Numbered from the stretch's first letter, positions 38,425 through 48,176 are shown. The stretch: 64,000 nucleotides of DNA from Paraburkholderia sp. FT54 (GCF_031585635.1 NZ_CP134195.1:868001-932000); one strand, 5' to 3'. Notes: generated by a model from the letters alone, not told the origin. Made by a program: numbers and translations.

Positions 38425-39102
38425 TCAGCTTGCCGCGTGCGCGGTTTGCACGATCAGGTCGCGATAACCGTTGACGATCACGCTGTACGAGAAGTACGCA
38501 AACAGCAGCGCCGACAGCACGTGACAGGCGCGCAGCAAACCGGTGCCGGCGCGTTTGCGTCCGTGGCTGCCGAGTCCGCAGATAAAGATCGTCCAGCACA
38601 GACCGCCGAGAAAAAATCCGCCGAGAAATACCGGCGCGGTCGTCACGCTGGTGGCGCCCGCTTTCGCGATCAGCGCGCCGCCGACCGCGGCGAACCACAG
38701 AATCGCCGATGGCGATGACACGGCCAGCAGGACGCCGCGCAAGAAACCGCGCCACGCGGACAGATGCGGCGCATTGGCGTCCGCCTCGCCGGCCACTGCC
38801 GGCGCGGTCGCCGGGAACATCGCTTCACGCGTCATTTTCCAGGTCAGGAAAAGCAGGATCGCCGCGCCGCCGATCCACACCACCCAGCGTACCGATTCGA
38901 ACTGCAGCAACGCGGCCATGCCCGCGAGCGCGAGCGCCGCGTAGATCAGATCGCCGAAGCACGAACCGAGGCCGAGCCAGAAGCCCGGTTTGAAGCCATG
39001 CGAGAGCGTCAGGGAAATGATGGCGACGTTCACGAGACCGATATCGAGGCACAGCGACAACGACAGAAAAAATCCATCCGACATCATTGAAAAGGCATGC
39101 AT
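38425..39102 (-). CDS. LysE/RhtB-family amino-acid exporter
   Basis: Inner-membrane exporter of 225 residues with about six hydrophobic segments. The family start is DIGLVNVAIISLTLSHGFKPG, with a long central loop MFPATAPAVAGEADANAP and SSPSAILWFAAVGGAL after it. LysE/RhtB members export amino acids such as lysine, homoserine or leucine. The substrate is unknown. It is separated by 53 bases from the ubiD stop upstream on the same strand. Confidence 0.86.
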   Translation of the reverse strand: MHAFSMMSDGFFLSLSLCLDIGLVNVAIISLTLSHGFKPGFWLGLGSCFGDLIYAALALAGMAALLQFESVRWVVWIGGAAILLFLTWKMTREAMFPATAPAVAGEADANAPHLSAWRGFLRGVLLAVSSPSAILWFAAVGGALIAKAGATSVTTAPVFLGGFFLGGLCWTIFICGLGSHGRKRAGTGLLRACHVLSALLFAYFSYSVIVNGYRDLIVQTAHAAS

Positions 39103-39155
39103 CCGCGCAACTGCTCCGATAGCTTTGTTATTTCAGTTTTGTTGTACGGCTTGCC

Positions 39156-40724
39156 TCAGAGGCCCAACTCGTTCCACAAGGTGTCGATGCGCTGTTTGAC
39201 CGCGTCGTCCATCACGATGGGGCGGCCCCATTCGCGATCGGTTTCGCCGGGCCACTTGTTGGTCGCGTCGAGGCCCATCTTCGATCCGAGTCCCGCGACG
39301 GGCGAGGCGAAATCCAGATAGTCGATCGGTGTGCGATCCACCAGCACCGTGTCGCGCGCCGGATCGATGCGCGTGGTGATTGCCCAGATCACTTCCTTCC
39401 AGTCGCGGATATTCACGTCCTCGTCGACTACGACGATGAACTTCGTATACATGAACTGCCGCAGGAAGCTCCACACGCCGAACATCACGCGTTTGGCGTG
39501 GCCGGGATAGCTCTTCTTCATCTGCACGATGGCCATGCGGTAGCTGCAGCCTTCGGGCGGCAAATAGAAGTCGGTGATCTCACTGAACTGCTTTTGCAGC
39601 AGCGGCACGAACACTTCGTTGAGCGCGACGCCGAGTACGGCGGGCTCGTCAGGCGGTTTGCCGGTGTAGGTGGAGTGGTAGATCGCGTCGCGCCGCATGG
39701 TGATGCGCTCGACTGTGAAGACGGGGAACCACTCCTGCTCGTTGTAGTAGCCGGTGTGATCGCCGTACGGGCCTTCCAACGCATGTTCGTAGCCCGCCGA
39801 CGCGCCTTTGACCGGACGCGGCGGAGCGCCTGCGGGAGCGGGCGAGGGCACGCCCTCCTGCGGATAGATGAAGCCTTCGAGCACGATTTCGGCGCGTGCG
39901 GGCACCTGCAAGCCATCGACGCCCGGGGTGAGGCACTTCGCCAGTTCGGTGCGGCCGCCGCGCAGCAGGCCGGCGAACTGGTATTCGGACAGCGTGTCGG
40001 GCACCGGCGTGACCGCGCCGAGGATCGTCGCCGGATCGGCGCCAAGCACGACGGCTACCGGATACGGCTTGCCCGGATTCTGCAGCGCGAACTCGCGAAA
40101 ATCGAGCGCGCCGCCGCGATGCGCGAGCCATCGCATGATCAGTTTGTTACGTCCGATTAATTGCTGGCGATATATGCCTAAGTTTTGTCGGCTCTTATTA
40201 GGACCTTTTGTCACGGTCAGGCCCCATGTGATCAACGGACCCGCGTCGCCCGGCCAGCACGTCTGAATCGGCAGTCTGGCGAGGTCGACGTCGCGGCCTT
40301 CCCAGACGATTTCCTGGCAGGGCGGCGCGCTAACCGTCTTGGGCGCCATGTCCCATACCGCCTTTGCGAGCGAGAACAGTTTGCCGGCGTCCTTGAGCCC
40401 CTTCGGCGGCTCCGGTTCCTTCAATGCGGAGAGCAGCCGGCCCACGTCGCGCAGCGACTCGAGCGCGGCGCCGTCGCCTTCGCCGGCTTGCGCGTCGATA
40501 CCCATGCCGAGCGCGACCCGCCGAGGCGTGCCGAACAGGTTGCCGAGCACCGGAAACGCATGCTGTGCCTTGCTCTCGAACAGCAAAGCCGGACCGCCGG
40601 CGCGCAGCACGCGGTCGCACAACTCGGTCATTTCCAGGACAGGCGAGACGTTTTGTGAGATGCGGCGCAGTTCGCCGATCGTCTCGAGACGGCCGACGAA
40701 ATCGCGCAGGTCTTTGTATTTCAT
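39156..40724 (-). CDS. ubiD: 4-hydroxy-3-polyprenylbenzoate decarboxylase UbiD
   Basis: Prenylated-FMN decarboxylase of ubiquinone synthesis, removing the carboxyl of 3-polyprenyl-4-hydroxybenzoate. From ATG 40724 it has 522 residues, usual for UbiD. Family blocks are [14 protein letters not shown] at the start, [10 protein letters not shown] (about 180), the conserved E-containing [13 protein letters not shown] and the late [10 protein letters not shown]. The upstream extension to 40826 is rejected. It needs the UbiX cofactor, not encoded in this window. The region before it is a divergent control region shared with the lytic transglycosylase gene. Confidence 0.95.
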   Translation of the reverse strand: MKYKDLRDFVGRLETIGELRRISQNVSPVLEMTELCDRVLRAGGPALLFESKAQHAFPVLGNLFGTPRRVALGMGIDAQAGEGDGAALESLRDVGRLLSALKEPEPPKGLKDAGKLFSLAKAVWDMAPKTVSAPPCQEIVWEGRDVDLARLPIQTCWPGDAGPLITWGLTVTKGPNKSRQNLGIYRQQLIGRNKLIMRWLAHRGGALDFREFALQNPGKPYPVAVVLGADPATILGAVTPVPDTLSEYQFAGLLRGGRTELAKCLTPGVDGLQVPARAEIVLEGFIYPQEGVPSPAPAGAPPRPVKGASAGYEHALEGPYGDHTGYYNEQEWFPVFTVERITMRRDAIYHSTYTGKPPDEPAVLGVALNEVFVPLLQKQFSEITDFYLPPEGCSYRMAIVQMKKSYPGHAKRVMFGVWSFLRQFMYTKFIVVVDEDVNIRDWKEVIWAITTRIDPARDTVLVDRTPIDYLDFASPVAGLGSKMGLDATNKWPGETDREWGRPIVMDDAVKQRIDTLWNELGL

Positions 40725-40906
40725 CTGGTGCGGTTCAATGCCGCACGAGCGGCGGAAAAGGGGAGGCGCAACAGGGTCTAACGGCGCCAGAACGATTGTC
40801 GATTTTACCTGTGTTGGCGAGCGCACGTAGAGCGGCCAAACGGCCTAGGCGAGACGGAGGAATCGAAATGGCTCAAATCGCGCGCGGCGGGCGGTTTTGG
40901 ACGCTC

Positions 40907-40919
40907 TGAACACTGTTCA
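40907..40919. promoter_or_regulatory. 13-bp palindrome in the ubiD / transglycosylase control region
   Basis: TGAACA-C-TGTTCA is a perfect palindrome lying about 40 bases before the predicted promoter of the transglycosylase leader and 180 bases upstream of ubiD. It looks like a transcription-factor site, but no factor is assigned. Confidence 0.35.
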
Positions 40920-40956
40920 TTATTACAATTAGTTATACATTTGCTTAGCTATAGTG

Positions 40957-40985
40957 TTGACGATCTATAAAACCCTGCATAGAAT
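40957..40985 (+). promoter_or_regulatory. Predicted sigma-70 promoter of the transglycosylase leader
   Basis: TTGACG (40957-40962) and TAGAAT (40980-40985) with a 17-base spacer, both 5 of 6 matches. Start would be near 40992, giving a leader of about 340 bases to the transglycosylase ATG. Confidence 0.6.
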
Positions 40986-40991
40986 CCGTCC

Positions 40992-41128
40992 ACATTGGTT
41001 GCAGGGCGTGAACCTTTTTACCACTGCCCCCGGTCCCATCAGACGCAACGCGTCACCGCTTACCGACCCCTGCACGGTATCTATCGGTCTTATTGATGTG
41101 CTGCCAGCGCCGACTGACGCTGGTTTTT
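40992..41128 (+). ncRNA. Candidate small RNA or attenuated leader upstream of the transglycosylase gene
   Basis: The predicted transcript from the promoter at 40957-40985 would end after about 137 bases at an intrinsic terminator. No credible coding frame lies inside. It may be a free small RNA, or the leader of the downstream gene with premature termination. It does not match any RNA family I recognise (not 6S, 4.5S, tmRNA or RNase P). Confidence 0.4.
41104..41128 (+). terminator. Intrinsic terminator in the transglycosylase leader
   Basis: Stem ccagcg / cgctgg (6 bp) with an 8-base loop is followed by ttttt, 200 bases before the next start codon. Confidence 0.65.
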
Positions 41129-41133
41129 CGCGT

Positions 41134-41192
41134 GGGAGCCACCGCCCGCATGCTTTTTTGACATGCCGCGATCCTTTTTCAGGATGGCTCCC
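41134..41192 (+). other. Predicted three-way-junction RNA structure in the leader
   Basis: Closing stem gggagcca (41134-41141) / tggctccc (41185-41192) encloses two hairpins: gcatg/catgc (41148-41152 and 41162-41166) and atcct/aggat (41171-41175 and 41181-41185; one base shared with the closing stem). Seen by eye; folding energy was not computed. Confidence 0.4.
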
Positions 41193-41330
41193 CACAGACG
41201 GTATTTGCCGTTTTCCCGACGTCGCTGCTGCCCTAACCAGACAGAGCACGCGACGTCTTGACTCTGCGAACGTGCCTCACCGCCTCTTCATCCGGCGGGG
41301 TTCGCGGATCATGCAACATGGGAGATCTGA

Positions 41331-42518
41331 ATGAACGCCTGGTTATCGTGGCGTCCCGATGAGCGTATCGCGCAAGTTGTGCGTGGTGTGCTGCGTCGCG
41401 GGACGCGGATGAGTCATCACCTGTTCAGCATCGTCGGCGGGATCGCCGTTGTGCTGACAGTCGCACTGTGGCTGATGCCGGCCCTGCGCGGCACGCTTGC
41501 CGCCAAGTTGATGCCGGTCATCTCCGCCGCTGTGCAAGCCGGTCCCGCCCGTCTGCTGCAGGGCAACCCGCTGCCGGCTTTCGGACCGCCCGCACGGGCG
41601 TCCTCTGAGGACTCGCTGTCCGCCAACTCGAACGGTTCCGATGCCGTGAGCGGCGCAAGCAGCGGCAACTCTGGCGTCACCGCGAGTAACACGAGCTTCG
41701 ACGGCGCATTCGACATTGCTGGCTCGAACGGCATGGGCGTCGCGGCACTGAACGGCCTCGACCCGCGCACCATGCAAAGCGTCACCGCGCTGGCGCGGCT
41801 GATCCCGTCGCAACGCGTTTCCGCCGACGCGCGCGACGACCGCGTGCTGATCTCGACCCGCGAGCAGGATCTGGTTGCATCCTATCTGGCGCGGCGCTAT
41901 CGCGTCGCTCAGGAGCCCGTCAGCGAGCTCGTGAAGGCCGCGTTCGACACAGGCCATGAAGTCGGTCTCGATCCGCTGCTGCTGCTCTCCGTGATGGCGA
42001 TCGAATCGGGCTTCAACCCGTACGCCGAGAGCGGCGTGGGCGCGCAAGGCCTGATGCAGGTGATGTCCAAGGTGCACTCGGACAAATTCCAGTATTTCGG
42101 AGGCCAGAGCGCGGCGCTCGAACCGGTCGCGAACATCAAGGTGGGCGCGCTGGTGCTGAAGGATTGCATCGCGCGAGGCGGCTCGCTGCCGGGCGGCTTG
42201 CGTCTGTACGTCGGCTCGACCTCGCAGGACGACGGCGGCTACGGCGCCAAGGTGATGGCCGAACGTGGCCGTCTGCGCGATGTGGCGCGTGGCCGCAAGG
42301 TGCCGATCAACGCACCGCAGGCGCCGGTTCTCACTGCGTCGACCAATACGGCTACGGCTGCGTCCGCCGGCAACGGCAAGCGCGTGCAGGTGACGCTCGA
42401 GGGCAGTCATCCGTTGAGCGCGGCGACATCGGTGAAGACGCCGGTTTCCTCCGAGCAGGACGATGCGAGCGCCAGCGCGACCAAACACGTGGCATCGGCG
42501 TCGGAGTTGGGCGCTTGA
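41331..42518 (+). CDS. SLT-domain lytic transglycosylase-like protein
   Basis: Probable peptidoglycan lytic transglycosylase of 395 residues anchored by one membrane helix (about 29-51, FSIVGGIAVVLTVALWLM). A Ser/Asn-rich linker (80-130) precedes the SLT domain at about 205-310, with catalytic E225 in SVMAIESGFNPYA and the following GAQGLMQVM. The C-terminal 60 residues are Ala/Ser/Thr-rich. ATG 41331 has a tgggaga site. The long structured leader suggests post-transcriptional control. It is followed by a bidirectional terminator. Confidence 0.88.
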   Translation: MNAWLSWRPDERIAQVVRGVLRRGTRMSHHLFSIVGGIAVVLTVALWLMPALRGTLAAKLMPVISAAVQAGPARLLQGNPLPAFGPPARASSEDSLSANSNGSDAVSGASSGNSGVTASNTSFDGAFDIAGSNGMGVAALNGLDPRTMQSVTALARLIPSQRVSADARDDRVLISTREQDLVASYLARRYRVAQEPVSELVKAAFDTGHEVGLDPLLLLSVMAIESGFNPYAESGVGAQGLMQVMSKVHSDKFQYFGGQSAALEPVANIKVGALVLKDCIARGGSLPGGLRLYVGSTSQDDGGYGAKVMAERGRLRDVARGRKVPINAPQAPVLTASTNTATAASAGNGKRVQVTLEGSHPLSAATSVKTPVSSEQDDASASATKHVASASELGA

Positions 42519-42569
42519 GGTTGGTAGCGTAAAGCTGACAGACAGTTAGCTGTTGAAGCAAGCGGCAAC

Positions 42570-42604
42570 AAAAAAAGGACACCCAGCAGGCGTGTCCTTT
42601 TTTT
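42570..42604. terminator. Bidirectional terminator between the transglycosylase and aminotransferase genes
   Basis: Stem aaaaaaaggacac / gtgtccttttttt with a 9-base loop; long A and T runs serve both convergent genes. Confidence 0.9.
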
Positions 42605-42634
42605 CGTCTGGCGCTTGAGAGCGCGCGGCTTCGC

Positions 42635-43831
42635 TCAGCCCTTGCCGAAGAACTTCGCGAGCCGCTCGACCGCTTCTTCCAGCTTCGGATAGGCGGTGGC
42701 ATACGACAGCCGGATGTACTCCTTCGGCGCGTGCGTGCCGAAATCCATACCCGGCACCAGCACCACTCCGGCATCGTGCAGCATGGCCTTGGTGAGCGCC
42801 GCGCTGTCGCCGGCCGCGGCATGCGCGACCCTGCGGCAATCGGCGTACACGTAGAACGCGCCATCGGGCATCACCGGCACCGAGAAACCGAGCGATTCGA
42901 GCGCCGGCGCGATGAAGTCGCGGCGACGCTTGAATTCCAGGCGCCGCGCTTCGTAGATTGCGATCGTTTCCGGCTCGAAGCAGGCGAGCGCCGCGTGCTG
43001 GGCGAGCGCGGAGGCGCAGATGAACAGGTTTTGCGCGAGCTTTTCGAACGCGCTGACCATGCCGGGCGGCACCACCAGCCAGCCCAGACGCCAACCCGTC
43101 ATGTTGAAGTACTTCGAGAAGCTGTTGACGGTGATCACGTCGTCGCCGAACGAGAGCGCCGACACGGGCTTTGCGTCGTAGCTGAGGCCCTGGTAGATCT
43201 CGTCGACGATCGTAAAGCCGCCACGCGCCCGCACAGCCTTGACGATGCGCTCCAGTTCAGCCGGTTCGATCGACGTGCCGGTCGGATTCGACGGCGACGC
43301 GAGCAGCACACCACGGGTGTGTTCGTTCCAGAGGCGCTCGACGTCGGCGGCTGTGAGTTGGAAACGTTCGGCCGGGCCGCTTGGCACCATCACCGGCTTG
43401 CCTTCGGCGGCGATCACGAAATGACGGTTGCACGGATAGCACGGGTCGGGCATCAGCACTTCGTCGTCGCGATCGACCAGCGCCGCGCATGCCAGCAGCA
43501 ATGCGGCCGATGCGCCGGCAGTGACGACGATTCGCGCCGGATCCACGTTGACGCCGTAGAAGTCGGCGTATTGCGCCGAGATCGCCTCGCGCAGCGCGTG
43601 CAGACCGACCGCGCTGGTGTATTGCGTGACGCCACGGCGCAGTGCGCTAGCGGCCGCCTCGATGACCGGCTCCGGCGCGGTGAAATCGGGCTCGCCGATT
43701 CCCATGTGAATGATGTCGCGTCCGTCGCGCTCGAGAAGCGCGGCCTCCTTGGCCAGCTCCATCACATAGAAAGGCTGGATGGCGTCCACGCGTGCAGCAA
43801 GCCGCACCAGGGGTTCGGTCACGGAGTTCAT
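42635..43831 (-). CDS. PLP-dependent aminotransferase (class I/II, aspartate aminotransferase-like)
   Basis: Fold-type I aminotransferase of 398 residues. PLP lysine lies in VNSFSKYFNMTGWRLGW, with SPSNPTG (the Asn contact) and VDEIYQGL before it. The N-terminus reads VRLAARVDAIQPFYVMELAKEA. The exact keto-acid partner is not readable; members of this clade act on aspartate, aromatic or branched substrates. It ends the rib-nusB run on the minus strand, 150 bases after nusB. Confidence 0.87.
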   Translation of the reverse strand: MNSVTEPLVRLAARVDAIQPFYVMELAKEAALLERDGRDIIHMGIGEPDFTAPEPVIEAAASALRRGVTQYTSAVGLHALREAISAQYADFYGVNVDPARIVVTAGASAALLLACAALVDRDDEVLMPDPCYPCNRHFVIAAEGKPVMVPSGPAERFQLTAADVERLWNEHTRGVLLASPSNPTGTSIEPAELERIVKAVRARGGFTIVDEIYQGLSYDAKPVSALSFGDDVITVNSFSKYFNMTGWRLGWLVVPPGMVSAFEKLAQNLFICASALAQHAALACFEPETIAIYEARRLEFKRRRDFIAPALESLGFSVPVMPDGAFYVYADCRRVAHAAAGDSAALTKAMLHDAGVVLVPGMDFGTHAPKEYIRLSYATAYPKLEEAVERLAKFFGKG

Positions 43832-43981
43832 ACGATCAAATCCAGTTCAAAAGCAAAAGCGGGACGACGTTTGGCGCGTGTGTTCACGCGTGAAACGCCG
43901 TCCTTGCAAACGGTTCGGTTGCGCCGCCGCGCTCAGGGAGGCGCATGACGACGGTCGTGCCGCCGCTCATGTGCCTTGCAC

Positions 43982-44416
43982 TCAACGCTTGCGAGCCGCC
44001 TGCGTTTCGTCCACGCGCAGTTGCGCCGACAGCTTGTCCAGCACGCCGTTCACGTACTTGTAGCCGTCCGCGCCGCCGAACGTCTTGGCGAGTTCGACCG
44101 CTTCGTTGATGACCACGCGATACGGAATGTCGACGTGATTCTTCAGTTCAAACGCGGCCACAAGCAGCACGGCGCGTTCGACCGGCGAGAGCTGCTCGAT
44201 CGGACGGTCGAGACACGGCGCGATTGCCGCGGACAGTGAGTCCGAATCGCGGATCACACCGTGCAGAATGGCGTCCAGATGTTCGTGGTCGGCCTTGTCG
44301 AAGCCTTGCGCGCCGCGCAGCTGCGCGTCGATCTCACCGCCGGGCGAGCCCGACAGCAGCCACTGGTAAAGCCCCTGCGTGGCCAGTTCGCGGGAGCGTC
44401 GGCGTGCGCTCTTCAT
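43982..44416 (-). CDS. nusB: Transcription antitermination factor NusB
   Basis: 144-residue helical protein that binds boxA RNA with NusE (S10) in rRNA antitermination. The family start is [19 protein letters not shown], then [19 protein letters not shown] and the late [17 protein letters not shown] with [13 protein letters not shown]. Its ATG overlaps the ribH stop by 4 bases, giving translational coupling; this rib-nusB linkage is common in beta-proteobacteria. Confidence 0.96.
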   Translation of the reverse strand: MKSARRRSRELATQGLYQWLLSGSPGGEIDAQLRGAQGFDKADHEHLDAILHGVIRDSDSLSAAIAPCLDRPIEQLSPVERAVLLVAAFELKNHVDIPYRVVINEAVELAKTFGGADGYKYVNGVLDKLSAQLRVDETQAARKR

Positions 44417-44919
44417 GCCTCTTCCTCTTCTTCGTCTTCTTCCTCGTCGTCGCCGCCGAGTTGTTCGAGAGCGACGGCGAGATTCGCCATTTCGACGGCT
44501 ACGCGCGCCGCGTCTCGACCCTTTTCGGTCATGCGCGCGACGGCTTGCTCGTCGTTCTCGGTTGTCAGCACCGCGTTCGCGACCGGAATGCCGAAGTCGA
44601 GGCCGATACGCGTGATGCCCGCGCCGCTTTCGTTCGAGACCAGTTCGAAGTGATACGTTTCGCCGCGAATCACCGCGCCGAGTGCGATCAGTGCGTCGAA
44701 TTGCGCGCTCTCGGCGAGTTTTTGCAGCGCCAGCGGGATTTCCAGCGCGCCCGGCACGGTGACGAGCAGCACGTCTTCGCCGGTGACGCCGAGGCGTTCG
44801 AGTTCTTCGATGCAGGAGTCCGCGAGGCCGTTGCAGACGGGTTCGTTAAAGCGCGCCTGGACGATGCCGATACGCAGTCCGTCGCCGTCGAGATTCGGTT
44901 GGTATTGTCCGATTTCCAT
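44413..44919 (-). CDS. ribH: 6,7-dimethyl-8-ribityllumazine synthase
   Basis: Riboflavin pathway enzyme joining the butanone phosphate from RibB to the ribityl pyrimidine. From ATG 44919 it has 168 residues. Motifs are [30 protein letters not shown] and the catalytic-His region [13 protein letters not shown]. The C-terminus is an unusually acidic tail [12 protein letters not shown], a feature that varies among Burkholderiaceae. The longer frame to 45093 is not family-like. It lies 49 bases after ribBX. Confidence 0.96.
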   Translation of the reverse strand: MEIGQYQPNLDGDGLRIGIVQARFNEPVCNGLADSCIEELERLGVTGEDVLLVTVPGALEIPLALQKLAESAQFDALIALGAVIRGETYHFELVSNESGAGITRIGLDFGIPVANAVLTTENDEQAVARMTEKGRDAARVAVEMANLAVALEQLGGDDEEEDEEEEEA

Positions 44920-44968
44920 GTGAATTCCGTAGTGTTTTGAGTGGGCGCTAAGCGCGTGAATGGTCGGA

Positions 44969-46105
44969 TCAGCCTTGTTGCGGAGCTTGTGCCTTGCCGC
45001 CCGGCATCGGCACGAAGCCCGTGACTTCGAGACCGTAGCCCGACATGCTGCCCAGCTTGCGAGGGTTCGACAGCACCTGCATCTTGCCGACACCGAGCTC
45101 GCGCAGAATCTGCGCGCCGATGCCGTACGTCTTGAAGTCGACCGGGCGGCGTTTGAGCGCGTCGGCTTTTTCCTTCGAGTCGAACGCCTTGAAAACGTCG
45201 ATCAGATGGTCTTTCGAGTCGCCGCAGTTCAGCAGCACGATCACGCCGCAGTCGCGCGCGGCGATCTCTTTCATGGCCGCATCGAGCGTCCACGAGTGGG
45301 TGGATTCGCCGACTTCGAGCAGATCCAGCACCGACAGCGGTTCATGCACGCGCACCAGCGTGTCCTGATCCGTGCAGGGCGTGCCGCGCACCAGCGCGAT
45401 GTGCGGCTGGCCGCTCGGCTGGTCGAGATACATGACCGCGCGAAACGCGCCGTGCGCCGTTTGCATGGTGCGCTCGCAAATCCGCTCGACAATCGACTCC
45501 GTGCGGCTGCGATAGTGGATCAAATCCGCGATCGTGCCGATTTTCAGACCGTGTTCCTTCGCGAATTCCATCAGGTCCGGCAAGCGCGCCATCGTGCCGT
45601 CGTCCTTGATGACTTCGCAGATCACCGCGGCCGGCGTGAGGCCTGCCAGCGCGGTGAAGTCGCAGCCCGCCTCGGTGTGGCCGGCACGCACCAGCACGCC
45701 GCCGGGCTGCGCCATGATCGGGAACACGTGGCCTGGCTGCACGATGTGTTCGGCCTTGGCATCCGGTGCGACCGCGGCGGCGATAGTGCGGGCGCGGTCG
45801 GCCGCCGAGATGCCGGTGGTGACGCCTTCTGCCGCTTCGATACTGACGGTGAACGCCGTTCCGTATTGCGTGCCGTTGCGGTACGTCATGAGCGGCAGGT
45901 TCAGCAGCTTGCAGCGTTCCTGCGTGAGTGTCAGGCAGATCAGGCCACGGCCGTAGCGGGCCATGAAGTTGATCGCTTCCGGCGTGACGAATTCGGCGGC
46001 GATCACAAGGTCGCCCTCGTTTTCGCGGTCTTCTTCGTCGACGAGGATCACCATCCGGCCTGCTTTCAGTTCGGCAATGATCTCTGGAGTGGAGGCGAGC
46101 GTCAT
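44969..46105 (-). CDS. ribBX: 3,4-dihydroxy-2-butanone 4-phosphate synthase with degenerate GTP cyclohydrolase II domain (RibBX)
   Basis: 378 residues. The RibB half (1-205) is intact: [13 protein letters not shown] (23-35), the acidic metal-binding residues, and the [20 protein letters not shown] region. The second half keeps only the outline of GTP cyclohydrolase II: the zinc-binding pattern (GxxC...RCDCG) is replaced by [19 protein letters not shown] and the catalytic RQEGRGIG by a [11 protein letters not shown] segment, so cyclohydrolase activity is not expected. A separate ribA must supply that step. No FMN riboswitch was recognised in the 200 bases upstream. Confidence 0.9.
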   Translation of the reverse strand: MTLASTPEIIAELKAGRMVILVDEEDRENEGDLVIAAEFVTPEAINFMARYGRGLICLTLTQERCKLLNLPLMTYRNGTQYGTAFTVSIEAAEGVTTGISAADRARTIAAAVAPDAKAEHIVQPGHVFPIMAQPGGVLVRAGHTEAGCDFTALAGLTPAAVICEVIKDDGTMARLPDLMEFAKEHGLKIGTIADLIHYRSRTESIVERICERTMQTAHGAFRAVMYLDQPSGQPHIALVRGTPCTDQDTLVRVHEPLSVLDLLEVGESTHSWTLDAAMKEIAARDCGVIVLLNCGDSKDHLIDVFKAFDSKEKADALKRRPVDFKTYGIGAQILRELGVGKMQVLSNPRKLGSMSGYGLEVTGFVPMPGGKAQAPQQG

Positions 46106-46305
46106 GTTGGCGAGAGTTTCGGAGAAAGCGCGTATTTTACGCCACGCGCGAGCCCAAGTCGCCTCCGCCGAACGGCATAGGCCGTTTGGCCGACTGGCGA
46201 TGAGCCGTCCGCCGTCGTTATGCTCGTCGAAACGATGCAGGCATGAACCGGCTGAAAGCGGCGCAGCGCCGCCGCCGGCCCATGCGCGGCCGGGCTTGCG
46301 GTCGT

Positions 46306-46920
46306 TTATTTCGGCGCGTTCAGCATGCGCTCGACGTAGCGCGCGATCAGATCGATCTCCAGGTTCACCTGCGTGCCTTCACGCAGACGTTTGAGCGCCG
46401 TTACTTCGACGGTGTGCGGAATCAGGTTGATCGAGAACTCGCAGCCATCGTCGCGATCTTTAACCGAGTTGACGGTCAAGCTCACGCCATTGACAGTGAT
46501 AGAACCTTTGTACGCCAGGTAGCGGCCGATCTCGCGCGGCGCCAGCACGCGCAGTTCGTGCGATTCGCCGACCGGCGCGAAATGCGTGACCGTGCCGAGG
46601 CCGTCCACGTGGCCGGAGACGATATGTCCGCCGAGCCGGTCGTGCGCGCGCAGCGCTTTCTCGAGATTCACTTCGCCGGTCTCGCCGAGGCCGGCCGTGC
46701 AGTTCAGGCTTTCGCGCGACACGTCGACTTCGAACGAGTGGGCGGTCTTCGCGACCACGGTCATGCATGCGCCCTGGATCGTAATGCTGTCGCCGAGCTG
46801 CACGTCGCCGAGATCGAGGCCGCCGGCTTCGACGTTCAGGCGTACACCCGCGTCGCCGTCCGTGCCGAGCGGCTTGACTGATTCAATGCGGCCCACGGCC
46901 GCGACGATTCCTGTGAACAT
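46306..46920 (-). CDS. ribE: Riboflavin synthase alpha chain
   Basis: Dismutates two lumazine molecules to riboflavin. 204 residues with two lumazine-binding repeats; the start is the usual [15 protein letters not shown], and the second repeat begins near [15 protein letters not shown]. Conserved [20 protein letters not shown] and GVSLTVNSV segments are visible. It lies 15 bases after ribD on the minus strand and 200 bases before ribBX. In some nomenclatures it is ribC. Confidence 0.95.
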   Translation of the reverse strand: MFTGIVAAVGRIESVKPLGTDGDAGVRLNVEAGGLDLGDVQLGDSITIQGACMTVVAKTAHSFEVDVSRESLNCTAGLGETGEVNLEKALRAHDRLGGHIVSGHVDGLGTVTHFAPVGESHELRVLAPREIGRYLAYKGSITVNGVSLTVNSVKDRDDGCEFSINLIPHTVEVTALKRLREGTQVNLEIDLIARYVERMLNAPK

Positions 46921-46935
46921 CGTACTGATCCTTGA

Positions 46936-48105
46936 TCATTTCGAAACGGTTGGGGGCGCGGGGTCGGTGCCGGGTCCGGGCGTGGCCTCGGGTGCGTGTT
47001 GGGGCACAAAGCGCGCGAGAATCCGCAGATCCTCGCCGATCCGGTCGATCGCGTGGAAGTTCAGCTTGACGCGGCCTTCGAGCGTTTCGGGCGCACTCAG
47101 GTTGAACATGCTCATCGAATCCATGCCGAGCAGGCTCGGCGCGAGATACACGAGCAGTTCGTCGACACAGCCTTCGCGCAGCAGCGAGCCGTTCAGCTTG
47201 TAGCCCGCCTCGACATGCAGTTCGTTCACGTTGCGCTCGCCGAGCACTTTCAGCACGCCGGGCAGATCGACCTTGCCGTCCGGATTCGCCAGCTGGACGA
47301 TCTCGGCGCCGCGATCGCGCAGCGCATTGGCGCGATCTGTATGGCGTTGATCGAGATTGCCGCAGAAGATCAGCGTGGGTGCGCCGGCCAGAATCTGCGC
47401 CCCGGGCGGCACGTCGAGCTGGCTGTCGATCAGTACGCGTTGCGGCTGGCGCGGCGTGTCGACGGCGCGCACCGTCATGCGCGGATCGTCTTCCCTGACC
47501 GTGCCGATGCCAGTCAGGATCGCCGACGCACGGGCGCGCCAGGCGTGGCCGTCCGCGCGTGCCGCTTCACCGGTGATCCACTGGCTCTCGCCCGAAGGCA
47601 AACCGGTACGGCCGTCCAGCGAGGCCGCCACTTTCATGCGCACCCACGGGCGGCCGCGCGTCATGCGCGAGACGAAGCCGATATTGAGTTCGTGCGCTTC
47701 GAGGGCGAGCAGTCCGCAGCGCACTTCGATGCCGGCATCGCGCAGCATCGCGAGACCGCGTCCGGATACCTGCGGATTGGGATCTTCCATCGCCGCGACC
47801 ACGCGCGCGATCTGCGCTTCGATGAGCGCATTCACGCACGGCGGCGTGCGGCCGAAGTGGCTGCACGGCTCCAGCGTCACATAGGCCGTAGCGCCGCGCA
47901 GGTCATGACCGCGCGAGCGCGCGTCTTTCAACGCGCGGATCTCGGCATGGTCCTGACCGGCCGGCTGCGTGAAGCCTTCGCCGATCATCTCGCCGTTCTT
48001 GACGAGCACGCAGCCGACCCGGGGATTCGGATCGGTGGTGTACATGCCGCGCTTGGCCAACGCGAGCGCGCGTTCCATATGGACGAAATCGGTTTGCGAA
48101 AACAT
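46936..48105 (-). CDS. ribD: Riboflavin-specific deaminase/reductase RibD
   Basis: Bifunctional enzyme of riboflavin synthesis, 389 residues. N-terminal cytidine-deaminase-like domain has zinc ligands H53, C81 and C90 with catalytic E55 in HAEIRAL and PCSHFGRTPPC. The C-terminal reductase domain (about 150-375) has MKVAASLDGRTGLPSG and LHVEAGYKLNGSLL. It lies 72 bases after hemL and before ribE, in the usual ribD-ribE order. The end is Pro/Gly/Thr-rich. Confidence 0.95.
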   Translation of the reverse strand: MFSQTDFVHMERALALAKRGMYTTDPNPRVGCVLVKNGEMIGEGFTQPAGQDHAEIRALKDARSRGHDLRGATAYVTLEPCSHFGRTPPCVNALIEAQIARVVAAMEDPNPQVSGRGLAMLRDAGIEVRCGLLALEAHELNIGFVSRMTRGRPWVRMKVAASLDGRTGLPSGESQWITGEAARADGHAWRARASAILTGIGTVREDDPRMTVRAVDTPRQPQRVLIDSQLDVPPGAQILAGAPTLIFCGNLDQRHTDRANALRDRGAEIVQLANPDGKVDLPGVLKVLGERNVNELHVEAGYKLNGSLLREGCVDELLVYLAPSLLGMDSMSMFNLSAPETLEGRVKLNFHAIDRIGEDLRILARFVPQHAPEATPGPGTDPAPPTVSK

Positions 48106-48176
48106 CTGTGTCCGGTCGGGTACGGTGGCTGGGCTGTAACGGGTTTCGGTTTTAGCGATGTGCTGTCTCGCGGGCT

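Larger units (their letters stand above)
40725..41330. other. ubiD / lytic transglycosylase divergent region
   Basis: 606 bases without a conventional gene. Holds the 13-bp palindrome, the TTGACG/TAGAAT promoter, the early terminator and the junction-like fold, all listed separately, plus an AT-rich core around 40900-40990 likely to contain both divergent promoters. Confidence 0.6.

Noticed and set aside
40954..41334. 126-codon frame covering the transglycosylase leader
   Set aside because: It has no ribosome binding site or family and overlaps the terminator and structured leader, which fit non-coding RNA better.
46106..46305. Possible FMN riboswitch upstream of ribBX
   Set aside because: The usual FMN-element core sequences were not found by eye; only a short GC hairpin is present.
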